A stretch of DNA of 64,000 nt from an uncultured Bacilli bacterium (lineage in GTDB: Bacteria > Bacillota_I > Bacilli_A > RF39 > UBA660), in NCBI GenBank assembly GCA_934162125.1, contig CAKPHU010000002.1, forward strand, positions 214,707 to 278,706, in the 5' to 3' direction. Below the pieces are notes generated by a model. The model worked only from the letters and a program-made list of their open reading frames with translations, ran no database searches and was not told the DNA's origin. A program made the translations under genes and the position numbers. Shown here piece after piece: positions 18,134 to 27,214 of this stretch (the first letter of the stretch is position 1; every line of letters begins with the position of its first letter).

Positions 18134-18580
18134 TTAAAAGAAATCGTCTTCATCACTATCTTCTTTATCTTTTTTAGCCTTTACACTTTTATTAGCACTA
18201 GGAGCATTATTTGCTTCTTCACTAATCTTACCAGCAACTTTAACATTATTAGGAGTACATAAGAAAATACCTCCTCCTAATTTTTGTAATTCTCCACCAA
18301 TCGCATAAATAGTACCTGATAAGAAATCAACTATTCTCTTTGCTTGATCTGGTGTTACTCTTTTTAAATTAACCACAACGGCACTACGCTGTTTTAAATA
18401 ATCTGCTATTTGTTGACTTTCAGAATATGCTCTAGGTTCTAAAAGCATCATTTTACTATTAGCCATACCATTCTCAACATGATACTCTTCTTTAGATACA
18501 GAATAAAACTCCTCTTCTGGTGTTACTTCTTCTTCATTATCTCCATCAGACCATATCTTTTTTAATTTACTTAAAGCCAT
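18134..18580 (-). CDS. sepF: SepF cell-division protein
   Basis: About 148 aa. N-terminal amphipathic membrane-binding helix (MALSKLKKIW), acidic linker, then the SepF core with SAVVVNLKRV, QAKRIVDFLSGTIYA and IFLCTPNNV. SepF arranges FtsZ filaments at the septum. The ATG at 18580 is used because GGAGG lies 8 nt before it; the upstream ATG at 18595 overlaps that site. The C-terminal 30 residues are an unusual Lys/Asp-rich tail (SVKAKKDKEDSDEDDFF). Confidence 0.92.
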   Translation of the reverse strand: MALSKLKKIWSDGDNEEEVTPEEEFYSVSKEEYHVENGMANSKMMLLEPRAYSESQQIADYLKQRSAVVVNLKRVTPDQAKRIVDFLSGTIYAIGGELQKLGGGIFLCTPNNVKVAGKISEEANNAPSANKSVKAKKDKEDSDEDDFF

Positions 18581-18656
18581 AAATATAACCTCCATTATAA
18601 TATGTTATATACAACACAATTCTATCACAAAACTAGAAAAAGACCAACTCTTTCTT

Positions 18657-20501
18657 TTAATTATTTAAATTACCACCCAAAGTAATAAATGGATTAACCA
18701 TACTTGGAGCCTCTTGTTTTACTGGTGGTCTATATGTTTCTATCTCTTTATACCATACAGTACTAATATCAACATTATTACTTAATGGTTCTGGATCAGG
18801 TTTCTCTACATAAAGAGAAACTGGTACTTTAAAAGCATTACCAAAAGCCATACAGTTACCTGGTTTCAAACTCTTCAATTGTTGAACTATCTCTGCTGAA
18901 ATGTTTGGTACCATATTTCTAATATAATCTAAATCATTTGGATGTAGTGTACGTAAAATTATAAAATTAGTACATTGTGAAACACAAGTATCAGATAGTT
19001 CACTAGGACGTTGTGTAATAAGTCCTAAGAAAATACCATATTTACGTCCCTCTTTTGCAATTCTCTCAAATATATTATATCCAAGTAAATCCATATCTCT
19101 GTCTTTAACAACATATCTATGAGCCTCTTCAATAATAACATGGAATGCTCTACTACCACGAGGAGTAATACTTGATGCTACATCAAATAACATTCTTGAA
19201 ATAATCTTTGTAATTACCTTAGCCATTCTATCATCAACATAATTAATATTAAAATTAACTATTTGACACTTAGAACCATCTGCTTTTCTAAGTAAAGATT
19301 CAACATAATCTCTCTTACCACAGAAACCATCATAAGTAAAATATTCTTTATAAGGACTATTAACTAAAGTATGTAATCTTACACTTAAAATGTTAGCGTA
19401 ATCAAATACTTTTTCACTCTTTAAAATACCTTCATTAATAAGTGCAAAATCCATAGCTAACTCTAAATCAGAAAGACTATAATATGGATTTAAATCTTCT
19501 GTAGCAATTGCTGCGTCTGTTTCCATTATAAATCCTCTTATAAATTCTACTACAAGTTCCATCTCTTGCATCTTACCAGTTTTATCTATATATAAACATT
19601 GTTTTAAAGTTCTAACATATCCAGGTTGAACAATCTGACTTTCTAGATGTAACTCTGGTGTATTAAATTTTGTAAGAACTGCTGTTACTTGATCTCGTAT
19701 CTTAGTTGAATCATTACCACTAAGTAAAATGTCTTGAACAGCTCTAGCAATTATATCATTTTTTCTTTTAACTACATTATCACTAGTACCGGTAAGTATA
19801 GGTACTAAACTTAAAGTCTTCTCAATAATTGGTAACTGAGTAGGATTAGTTGCATCTAACAATAAAGCTAAGTCATCAACATCTAAAAGCCATACTGGTA
19901 TATGTACTAAATTAGCTCTATCTTCAGTATTAGTAGTTAAATATTTATAATTAAGTTGTGGATTATATTGATGAAGATTCTGGAAAGCATTATTGTACTC
20001 TCCAAAAGCATCAAAGAAAAAGAAATTAGCATTTATTGGAGCTTTTGGATTCATAAATAGTTTTTGTACAATAGAAGCAACTGTACAACTTTTACCAGCT
20101 CCACTATTTCCTAATACTGAGAAATGATTACTAAAGAAATCATTAATATTAACATTAATTCTATATCCATCATAGATGTTACTAACACCAATATTAGTTT
20201 CCCCATCATCAACATTTTGACTACCTAACATTAATTCAAGTTCTTCTAATGTTACAAGTCTAATATTAGCTCTAAAAGAAGGTCTCTTTGCAGAACCAGG
20301 TACAAATGAATCTTTTGTAACTTCTCCAACGACAACAACTAGCATTTCTATTTGATTAACACTAACAATTTCTCCTACTATTCTCTTATCTGCATCTTCA
20401 AAAACAACATGAAGTCCAACTAGATTAGGCTGTTTATTGATGTCAATTGCAAGTTTTATTTTCACATGGTTATCGATAATTTCAATGACACTACCTATCA
20501 T
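18657..20501 (-). CDS. HerA/FtsK-type hexameric ATPase (DUF87)
   Basis: About 614 aa. An N-terminal HAS-barrel-like domain (1-90) precedes a RecA-type motor with Walker A GNSGAGKS near 127, Walker B VIIEEAHR near 455, and ITQRPSEL with an Arg finger-like ILRTL after it. Such HerA-like ATPases are DNA translocases, in archaea paired with the nuclease NurA and in bacteria often found in phage-defence or repair modules. No nuclease or Sir2 gene is adjacent; the neighbours are sepF and a lipoprotein. ATG at 20501 is preferred (GAGGG upstream) over GTG 20510. A role in chromosome handling is inference. Confidence 0.8.
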   Translation of the reverse strand: MIGSVIEIIDNHVKIKLAIDINKQPNLVGLHVVFEDADKRIVGEIVSVNQIEMLVVVVGEVTKDSFVPGSAKRPSFRANIRLVTLEELELMLGSQNVDDGETNIGVSNIYDGYRINVNINDFFSNHFSVLGNSGAGKSCTVASIVQKLFMNPKAPINANFFFFDAFGEYNNAFQNLHQYNPQLNYKYLTTNTEDRANLVHIPVWLLDVDDLALLLDATNPTQLPIIEKTLSLVPILTGTSDNVVKRKNDIIARAVQDILLSGNDSTKIRDQVTAVLTKFNTPELHLESQIVQPGYVRTLKQCLYIDKTGKMQEMELVVEFIRGFIMETDAAIATEDLNPYYSLSDLELAMDFALINEGILKSEKVFDYANILSVRLHTLVNSPYKEYFTYDGFCGKRDYVESLLRKADGSKCQIVNFNINYVDDRMAKVITKIISRMLFDVASSITPRGSRAFHVIIEEAHRYVVKDRDMDLLGYNIFERIAKEGRKYGIFLGLITQRPSELSDTCVSQCTNFIILRTLHPNDLDYIRNMVPNISAEIVQQLKSLKPGNCMAFGNAFKVPVSLYVEKPDPEPLSNNVDISTVWYKEIETYRPPVKQEAPSMVNPFITLGGNLNN

Positions 20502-20557
20502 TCTATCCACCCTCTTTTACCTTATACAAAGTATAACAAAAAAAAACAAAAAATAAA

Positions 20558-20578
20558 AGAGATTATTAAATAATTTCT
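20558..20578 (-). terminator. Terminator between the lipoprotein and HerA genes
   Basis: A 9-bp stem with one mismatch (AGAAATTAT / ATAATCTCT on the minus strand) and a U-rich tail. Confidence 0.65.
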
Positions 20579-20579
20579 T

Positions 20580-21116
20580 TTACTTTTCATATAAGCCATG
20601 AATCTTTTGTCTATCAATATCACTTATTGAATCAAGACTCCAAGTACCATCTTCACTCTTCGTCAAATGAAATGACATATCATACTTTACTTTATCATCA
20701 ACTTTTCCCATTTGTTCTAATTTATATTTAGTATAAGTATCATCTTCTTTAAATTCATCTAAGTGTTCATCATAATACTTTTTACTTTTACGAATACTAC
20801 TAGCGTAATCTAATACTTCAATTTCTACTTCTACTACTGCTTTGTCATCAGAAATTTCTTCATTTTTAATTTTATAAGCTAAGTTTTGATATTGTTTTTC
20901 CATTAAACCACGATAAGTACTTTTTTCTTCATCACTCATCGTTGTATCTTCTGACACAATTAAATCTAGTTGTGTTAATACTTCTGTATCCATATTTTGA
21001 TACTTACCTAGAAATTCCTCTACTTTTTTAGTTGGACTACTAACCATTGTTGTATTAGTACAACTACAACCCGTAAAAAGTAATATTCCAAATAGACATA
21101 ATAGTATTTTCTTCAT
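20580..21116 (-). CDS. Lipoprotein of unknown function
   Basis: 178 aa. Signal peptide with lipobox LFTGC (Cys17), then a secreted alpha+beta domain. The body carries KVEEFLGKYQNMD and a final DGTWSLDSISD, similar to small lipoproteins with a SnoaL/NTF2-like calculation of fold, but I cannot name a family. Its own terminator and position between asnS and the HerA gene suggest a single-gene unit. GGGAGG ribosome site present. Confidence 0.65.
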   Translation of the reverse strand: MKKILLCLFGILLFTGCSCTNTTMVSSPTKKVEEFLGKYQNMDTEVLTQLDLIVSEDTTMSDEEKSTYRGLMEKQYQNLAYKIKNEEISDDKAVVEVEIEVLDYASSIRKSKKYYDEHLDEFKEDDTYTKYKLEQMGKVDDKVKYDMSFHLTKSEDGTWSLDSISDIDRQKIHGLYEK

Positions 21117-21169
21117 ATTTTCCTCCCATTTCTATCTTAACCATATAATTAAAAACTATACAAAAAAAA

Positions 21170-21185
21170 GAAAGCAAACGCTTTC
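21170..21185 (-). terminator. Terminator after asnS
   Basis: Stem GAAAGC / GCTTTC around AAAC with eight A on the plus strand (U run on minus), just after the asnS stop. Confidence 0.85.
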
Positions 21186-21187
21186 TC

Positions 21188-22567
21188 TTAATAATCACAG
21201 TTTCCTGGAGTTCTAGGATAAGGAATAACATCACGGATATTCTCTACCCCTGTTAGGTAAATAAGAAGTCTCTCAAATCCCATACCAAAACCTGAATGAA
21301 CACAGCCTCCGTACTTTCTTAAGTTTAAGTACCATTGTAGACCTTCTTTTTCCATACCTAACTCATCCATACGATTAACTAATTTATCATAATCTTCTTC
21401 TCTTTGTGATCCACCAATTAATTCACCTGCACCAGGTACTTCTAGATCAACAGCTGCAACTGTCTTGCCATCTGGATTTAGTTTCATATAGAATGCCTTA
21501 ATATCTTTTGGCCAGTTCTTTATAAATACTGGGCTATTAAAGTACTCAGTAATATATTTTTCATGTTCTTTTGCAATATCTTCACCATATTCTGGTTCAA
21601 ATTCCCATTTAACCTTAGCTTCTTTAAGTATTTTAATTACTTCTTCATGATCAATCCTTACAAAGCTACTATTTAATAATTTATGTAATTTATCAAGTAA
21701 GCCTTTTTCTACAAATTGATCAAAGAATTCCATCTCTGCTGGAGCATTATCTAAAACATATTTAACAATATACTTTAACATGTCTTCTTCAATATCCATA
21801 ACTTGTTCCAAATCACAGAAAGCAATTTCTGGTTCAATCATCCAAAACTCATTAGCATGTGTTTTAGTATTAGAGTTTTCTGCTCTAAAAGTAGGTCCAA
21901 AAGTATAAGTTTTCTTATAAGTTAACGCAAAAGTCTCTGCTTGTAATTGTCCACTAACTGTTAAAGCTGCAGGTTTACCAAAGAAATCTTTACTATAATC
22001 TACTTTTCCTTCTTTTGCTATTCTATCTAAATCAAGAGTAGTAACTTGAAACATTTCTCCTGCACCTTCACAGTCACTTGCTGTTATAAGTGGAGCATGG
22101 AAATAAACATACCCATGTTCTTGGAAATATTTATGAATAGCGTAAGCTGCTATACTTCTAACTCTAAATACTGCTCCAAAAAGATTTGTTCTAGGGCGAA
22201 GATAAGCTTGTTCTCTTAAAAACTCTCTTGTATGTCTTTTTGGTTGTATTGGATAATCATCTGGACAATCTCCCAATAATTTAATATCAATAACTTGTAA
22301 TTCAAAATCTTGTCCCTTAGCTGGAGAACTAATAACTGTTCCCTTTACTTCGATTGCAGATCCAATCTTTATTTTTTGTATTTCTTCAAAACTCTCTAAT
22401 TTATCATCATAAACTACTTGTACTGGTTTAAAATAAGTTCCATCATTAAAATCAATAAATCCAAATTCTTTTTGTTTACGGTGATTACGTACCCATCCTT
22501 GTAGTACTACTTCTTTATCTATATATTTTTTATAATCACTATATATATCTTTAACATCAATAATCAT
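21188..22567 (-). CDS. asnS: Asparaginyl-tRNA synthetase
   Basis: 459 aa class IIb synthetase. N-terminal OB-fold anticodon-binding domain (VVLQGWVRNHRKQKEFGF), then the class II core: motif 1 RVRSIAAYAIHKYF, motif 2 FGPTFRAENSNTKTHANEF, and motif 3 GMGFERLLIYL. Length and the final DVIPYPRTPG fit AsnRS rather than AspRS. The presence of asnS and a tRNA-Asn gene (35192-35268) means Asn-tRNA can be formed directly. Start has AGGAGG; it follows the GH3 gene by 9 bp. Confidence 0.95.
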   Translation of the reverse strand: MIIDVKDIYSDYKKYIDKEVVLQGWVRNHRKQKEFGFIDFNDGTYFKPVQVVYDDKLESFEEIQKIKIGSAIEVKGTVISSPAKGQDFELQVIDIKLLGDCPDDYPIQPKRHTREFLREQAYLRPRTNLFGAVFRVRSIAAYAIHKYFQEHGYVYFHAPLITASDCEGAGEMFQVTTLDLDRIAKEGKVDYSKDFFGKPAALTVSGQLQAETFALTYKKTYTFGPTFRAENSNTKTHANEFWMIEPEIAFCDLEQVMDIEEDMLKYIVKYVLDNAPAEMEFFDQFVEKGLLDKLHKLLNSSFVRIDHEEVIKILKEAKVKWEFEPEYGEDIAKEHEKYITEYFNSPVFIKNWPKDIKAFYMKLNPDGKTVAAVDLEVPGAGELIGGSQREEDYDKLVNRMDELGMEKEGLQWYLNLRKYGGCVHSGFGMGFERLLIYLTGVENIRDVIPYPRTPGNCDY

Positions 22568-22576
22568 AATAACCTC

Positions 22577-23698
22577 CTACATCTTATAAGCCATCTTAAA
22601 AGCTAAAATTCTAAGCACTGCTTTATCAATGACTTCTTCTTTAATTGTGCCATCTAAAACAGCATCATAAACTTCATTATACATACTCTTATAATCTGAA
22701 GTAATAATCATATCATTAAGAGCATTAATTGCTAAAACAGCGGCACGACCATCTTCTACATAACTTTCAACGGCATCCATTGCTAAGTCATCTGTAATAA
22801 TAATTCCACTAAAATCTAATTTATCTCTAAGTTCTTTATGAACAGTCAAAGATAAACTAGCAGGATATTCACTATCAATAGCTTTAACTACATTATGAGA
22901 AACAAGTACCATTGGAACTTTATTTTTAATTCCACTTTCAAATGGTAAATAATCATTCTCTACAAAATTCTCATAACTTCTCTCATCAATCGCAACACCA
23001 GTATGTGTATCAACATTATTTCCATATCCCGGAAAATGTTTTAAACAAGAAGCAATTCCTGCTTTATTCGCATAACTAACCATTTTACCTACAAGTTCAC
23101 TTGTCTCTTTAGCATCTCTATTAAATGTTCTATTATTTATAAAATCATCTTCTGAAGTAGAAACATCACTAACTGGTGCTAAATTAGTATTAACTCCAAT
23201 ACTAAGTAAAAGATTAGCTTTTTCTTCTTCTGTTTTAGCTAAAAGTTCTTCTCCACCTTCTTCATAGTATTCTCTAGGAGACTTAAACTTTTCTTCACGA
23301 AAAGCTTTATAACGACTAACTCTTGTAACGTAGCCTCCTTCTTCATCTACCGCAATCATTAGTGGAGTATTACTTAATTCTTTTAAATTATCTAATTCTT
23401 TTTTTATACTTTCTTTATCTTGATTTTGGAAATCTTTCGCAAAAAGAATAAAACCACCTGCATAATAATCATTAATATAATCTTCTGCTAAATTCTTATC
23501 ATATCTAACTAAGAATAATTGCCCTATCTTTTCTGCTAAAGATAATTTCTCTAAAGTCTTGCTAGCGTCTTTATAATATTCGCTGAATAATTCATCATCT
23601 TCGTAGTTACTTATCGTACTACGATTCAAATACTTTGTCCCAAAATAAGCTCCTAATCCTAAAATGATAACTGTAATTATTATAATTATCTTTTTCAT
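22577..23698 (-). CDS. GH3 beta-N-acetylhexosaminidase, NagZ-like, membrane-anchored
   Basis: About 373 aa. N-terminal signal anchor (about 3-20) and a single GH3 TIM-barrel. Motifs: KHFPGYGNNVDTHTG near 219, with the Asp-His dyad typical of NagZ-type phosphorolytic/hydrolytic GH3 enzymes, and nucleophile Asp in ITDDLAMDAV near 302. This class removes N-acetylglucosamine from muropeptides during wall recycling. Extracytoplasmic location, as for B. subtilis NagZ. ATG at 23698 is preferred because GGTGAG is 4-5 nt upstream; GTG 23707 overlaps that site. Confidence 0.87.
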   Translation of the reverse strand: MKKIIIIITVIILGLGAYFGTKYLNRSTISNYEDDELFSEYYKDASKTLEKLSLAEKIGQLFLVRYDKNLAEDYINDYYAGGFILFAKDFQNQDKESIKKELDNLKELSNTPLMIAVDEEGGYVTRVSRYKAFREEKFKSPREYYEEGGEELLAKTEEEKANLLLSIGVNTNLAPVSDVSTSEDDFINNRTFNRDAKETSELVGKMVSYANKAGIASCLKHFPGYGNNVDTHTGVAIDERSYENFVENDYLPFESGIKNKVPMVLVSHNVVKAIDSEYPASLSLTVHKELRDKLDFSGIIITDDLAMDAVESYVEDGRAAVLAINALNDMIITSDYKSMYNEVYDAVLDGTIKEEVIDKAVLRILAFKMAYKM

Positions 23699-23707
23699 AA
23701 GTCTCAC

Positions 23708-24559
23708 CTACTTATTCATAATTTTTTTAAATTCATTTGGATTACTAACTTCAAATAAAATATCTTTTTTGATTACTGGATAATATAATTTTAATCTATT
23801 CGCATGTAAGTATAATCTAACTTCATTATCACGAACATTACTATATTTCTTATCACCTACAATTGGGTTACCAATTGAATTCATCGCAACTCTTATTTGA
23901 TTCTTTCTTCCTGTCTCAATATTTATACTAACCATTGTATAATTATTACTTTCTTTTATAGTTTTATAATTAGTAATTGCAACTTTTCCATCTTTATCTT
24001 TAACTGCATACACTAAATTAGTCTTTGTCTCTCTCAAATATTGTTCTATTCTACCACTTGGACTCTTTAATTTACCATGTACAACAGCTACATATTCTCT
24101 CAAACTAACGTATTCATTCCAATTTTCTTGTAATTGATTCTTAATTTTTTCATTCTTCGCAAAAACTACAATACCACTAGTATCTTTATCTAATCTATGT
24201 ACTATAAATACTTTATTATTTTTATCACTACTCTTTAAATATTCTCCTACGATATGATATAAAGTCTTCTCTTTTTCTTTACTAGTCGCAATAGTAAGTA
24301 ATCCAGCTGGTTTATTTACTACAATAATATTATCATCTTCAAATACTATTTCGAATGGTAAAGTCTTTTTATTTTTACTATCAGTATCAATAACTATATT
24401 CATACCTTTAATAAGTCTATAATCATATTTAGTAACTTTAACATTATCTACAAAAATTGCTCCATGTGTTAAATATTGTTTTACTCTCTTCTTAGGCATA
24501 TCTAAATTATCATATAAATAATTTAATAAAGTATCTTCTTTCTTAACTGTAATCTTCAT
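23708..24559 (-). CDS. RluA-family 23S rRNA/tRNA pseudouridine synthase
   Basis: 283 aa. An N-terminal S4-type RNA-binding segment (about 10-60, KRVKQYLTHGAIFVDN) and the RluA catalytic domain with VNKPAGLLT and HRLDKDTSG; the catalytic Asp is residue 124. The end NPIVGDKKY...LHANRL fits RluC/RluD-like enzymes. The exact target uridine is not predictable. It is 9 bp from the next gene and part of the run from pgi to asnS. Confidence 0.9.
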   Translation of the reverse strand: MKITVKKEDTLLNYLYDNLDMPKKRVKQYLTHGAIFVDNVKVTKYDYRLIKGMNIVIDTDSKNKKTLPFEIVFEDDNIIVVNKPAGLLTIATSKEKEKTLYHIVGEYLKSSDKNNKVFIVHRLDKDTSGIVVFAKNEKIKNQLQENWNEYVSLREYVAVVHGKLKSPSGRIEQYLRETKTNLVYAVKDKDGKVAITNYKTIKESNNYTMVSINIETGRKNQIRVAMNSIGNPIVGDKKYSNVRDNEVRLYLHANRLKLYYPVIKKDILFEVSNPNEFKKIMNK

Positions 24560-24615
24560 AATAATCCCCTCTTGGAAATATTATAAGACGAAATTAACAA
24601 AAAAGGAAGAATTCT

Positions 24616-25338
24616 TTATTCAAAAATCTTCTTTAAGAACTCTTCCACACCTTTATCTTCGTTACTGACAACTTTTATTTTACTAACTCTCTTAACTTTA
24701 TCTATCGCATTACTAACAGACCCGCTACATCCAACTTTATCTAATAGTTCGATGTCACCTTCTCCATCTCCTATTGCCGCAACTTCTTCTAAATTAATTT
24801 TCTTCTTTGTACAAATTTTCATAACTCCTGATAACTTATTAATATCTAAACTAGTAACTCCTACATAGAAAGCATCATTAGTTATCTCTACATAACAAGT
24901 TATGTTTTTTATTTCTAATAATTTTTCTTTAATAGAAACAGCTTCTTCTAGATTTTTACAAACTACTTCTAATTTATAAATATCTTGGATATCTTCTAAA
25001 TCATGAAGAATAAACTTGCGATCTTTTCTTAATCCAAATATCTCATTCTTCACACTCTTTAATACTTTTGTAATTGTACTTTTACTAATACTTTTCTTAA
25101 ATATAACATTTTCTCTTTTTACATCGTAGACAATTGCTCCTCCACAAGCAACTATATAATCTATAAAAGAAAAGTCTCTATTATAGTACAAAATATCTGA
25201 AAGACATCTCTCTGTCACAATTACAAACAATACTTTATCTTTACGTACCTTATCAATCTCCAACATCGTTGAAAGACTAATTGCTTCATATTCATCTATT
25301 AGTGTCCCATCAAAGTCACTCACAACCATCTTATACAT
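24616..25338 (-). CDS. HAD-superfamily phosphatase, Cof-type (IIB)
   Basis: 240 aa. Motif I DFDGTLID (nucleophile Asp8), motif II ITERCL-like VTERCL, a C2 cap domain in the middle, and motif IV GDGEGDIEL. Cof-type HADs dephosphorylate sugar phosphates or flavin/PLP precursors; substrate unknown. Motif IV reads GDGEGD rather than the common GDxxND. Its start overlaps the PAP2 gene end by 19 bp. Confidence 0.85.
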   Translation of the reverse strand: MYKMVVSDFDGTLIDEYEAISLSTMLEIDKVRKDKVLFVIVTERCLSDILYYNRDFSFIDYIVACGGAIVYDVKRENVIFKKSISKSTITKVLKSVKNEIFGLRKDRKFILHDLEDIQDIYKLEVVCKNLEEAVSIKEKLLEIKNITCYVEITNDAFYVGVTSLDINKLSGVMKICTKKKINLEEVAAIGDGEGDIELLDKVGCSGSVSNAIDKVKRVSKIKVVSNEDKGVEEFLKKIFE

Positions 25339-25940
25339 TTATTTTCCCCCCTAAGTCTATTAATCACAATAATAATCACAATAGCCAAACTATATCCCGC
25401 TAGAACATCAGTTGGATAATGTACACCTACATATATTCTACTAATTCCAATAGATAGTATCAAAATACCTACTAATGTCGCTAAAGTATATTTTAAATAC
25501 TTATTCTTAATATTGCAAATAATTAAATATAAAATAACTCCATAGACACAAATTGAAATCATCGCATGTCCACTTGGAAATGAAAAGCCCTTCTCTATCA
25601 CTAATCTCAAATGTTCAGGTCTACTTCTTCTAACTAATTGCTTAATAATTGTATTAAATCCAATAGAGGCAACAGCTGAAGAAAGAACATAAATAATATC
25701 TTTATTTCTTAAAATGAGACATGTCACAATAACTACTATAACTACCGTGATTGGATCTCCAAGTCTAGTAATAAAAGTAAAATAATTATCTAAGAATGTA
25801 CAACGACTCTTCATAATAAAATTATAAATAGCTTCATCAATTACTAAGTTCTTATCTAAAAGCACGACTCCAAACACAAGAAAGAAAATAATTAAAAGTA
25901 CACTACATATAATTATTTCTTTTTTCTTAAATTGTTTCAT
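25320..25940 (-). CDS. PAP2-family membrane phosphatase
   Basis: 206 aa with about five membrane helices. The three PAP2 signatures are present: KQLVRRSRP (about 102-110), FPSGHA (about 124) and SRIYVGVHYPTD (about 168-179). Such enzymes dephosphorylate lipid pyrophosphates, including undecaprenyl pyrophosphate, on the outer face of the membrane; the exact substrate is inferred. Overlaps both neighbours (HAD and pgi), suggesting an operon. Confidence 0.87.
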   Translation of the reverse strand: MKQFKKKEIIICSVLLIIFFLVFGVVLLDKNLVIDEAIYNFIMKSRCTFLDNYFTFITRLGDPITVVIVVIVTCLILRNKDIIYVLSSAVASIGFNTIIKQLVRRSRPEHLRLVIEKGFSFPSGHAMISICVYGVILYLIICNIKNKYLKYTLATLVGILILSIGISRIYVGVHYPTDVLAGYSLAIVIIIVINRLRGENKCIRWL

Positions 25941-27138
25941 CTTCCAACTCCTGCATCTTTTCTTTTAAAATTTTCTTATATATTTCTACCCCTGGTTGAT
26001 TAAATGGTTCTACTTCAAATAAATAACCCGAATATGCAGCACTAAGCATCATAAATGCTGATAACTCTCCCATATTTTCTTCATTAACTTTATCTAATAT
26101 TATTGTGGTTGCTGGCACCGAATTTAAAACATGTGCTTCTTTAACTGATTCTAATACTAAATTATTAATATCATTCAATTTACAATTTTTATATTTAACT
26201 TCACTCGTCTCTAAAATCTTTATAAAAGTCTCAAATATAATTGGATTACCCTCTTGAACAAATTGACCTAAAGAATGTAAATCTCTTGTCCCAATCATTG
26301 AAACTGGAAAAATACCCTTTTTATTTTTACCCTCTGTTTCTCCAAATAATTGTTTTAACCATTCCAAGTAATAACTGAAATTTTCTTGATAAACACTAAA
26401 ACTTTCAATATATTTACCTTCATCAAATAAATATCTACGTAAAGCTGCATAATAATAAGCTTCATCAACTAAATTAAGTCCTAATTCATAACCAGAAACT
26501 AATTTATCTATATCTAAGTTAAATGACAATGGTAATAAATGAGCAGCCGTCATTAATGAATATCTGCCTCCAATATCTCTAGGTATTTCAAAAGTTCTAT
26601 ATCCATTATTAAGTGCTTCTTGAAGTAAACTACCCTTTTCTTTATCTGTTGTAATAATAGTTCTCTCTCCTATTTCTTCACTACTATACTTTTTCTTCAT
26701 AAACTCTTTCATCAAAGAATAAGTTATCATTATTTCCGTTGTTTCTCCACTCTTACTAATAACGTCTATATAAAAATCTTTATCTTCTAAATACTTAAAA
26801 GTATCTAAAATAGTTTCACTATCTAAACCATTACCTAAATAAATAACTTCAGTATCACCTTTAGCGTACTTTTTACTGAATATTTGATTTAAAGCATAAC
26901 TGCCTAGAAAAGATCCCCCGATCCCAATCACAACTAAGACACTAGCTCTACTTTTAATTTCATCTCTAACTTTTAATATTTCTTCTATTAAAGTCTGAGA
27001 AATTTCTCTCATCCATCCTGTCATCGTACTCTTACTTAACTCTTCAAGTACTAACTTCTTTTTACTTAAATACTTACTACTTAAAGTATCCGCATCAACT
27101 AGATTCTTGGTATATTTATCAAATTCAAATCCAATCAT
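25927..27138 (-). CDS. pgi: Glucose-6-phosphate isomerase
   Basis: 403 aa. The SIS fold with GIGGSFLGSYAL near 70, SKSGETTE near 128, and the closing GGRYSLMTAAHLLPL and EPFNQPGVEIYK motifs are diagnostic. It is about 40-50 residues shorter than most Gram-positive Pgi proteins; the catalytic Glu (GETEGK region), His and C-terminal Lys regions appear retained. Links glycolysis to hexose phosphates. Confidence 0.93.
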   Translation of the reverse strand: MIGFEFDKYTKNLVDADTLSSKYLSKKKLVLEELSKSTMTGWMREISQTLIEEILKVRDEIKSRASVLVVIGIGGSFLGSYALNQIFSKKYAKGDTEVIYLGNGLDSETILDTFKYLEDKDFYIDVISKSGETTEIMITYSLMKEFMKKKYSSEEIGERTIITTDKEKGSLLQEALNNGYRTFEIPRDIGGRYSLMTAAHLLPLSFNLDIDKLVSGYELGLNLVDEAYYYAALRRYLFDEGKYIESFSVYQENFSYYLEWLKQLFGETEGKNKKGIFPVSMIGTRDLHSLGQFVQEGNPIIFETFIKILETSEVKYKNCKLNDINNLVLESVKEAHVLNSVPATTIILDKVNEENMGELSAFMMLSAAYSGYLFEVEPFNQPGVEIYKKILKEKMQELEDETI

Positions 27139-27192
27139 TATATCACCTTCTATTTAATTATAACAGAAAATTACTCTTTCTGATCCAAAAAA

Positions 27193-27214
27193 GGAAATAG
27201 CCTAAACTATTTCC
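27193..27214 (-). terminator. Terminator at the end of the glucan-synthase-like gene
   Basis: An 8-bp stem GGAAATAG / CTATTTCC with six A on the plus strand (U on minus); it overlaps the stop codon. Confidence 0.85.

Noticed and set aside
18657..20501. Anti-phage defence island built around HerA
   Set aside because: No NurA, Sir2 or DUF4297-like gene is nearby; the neighbours are cell-division genes.
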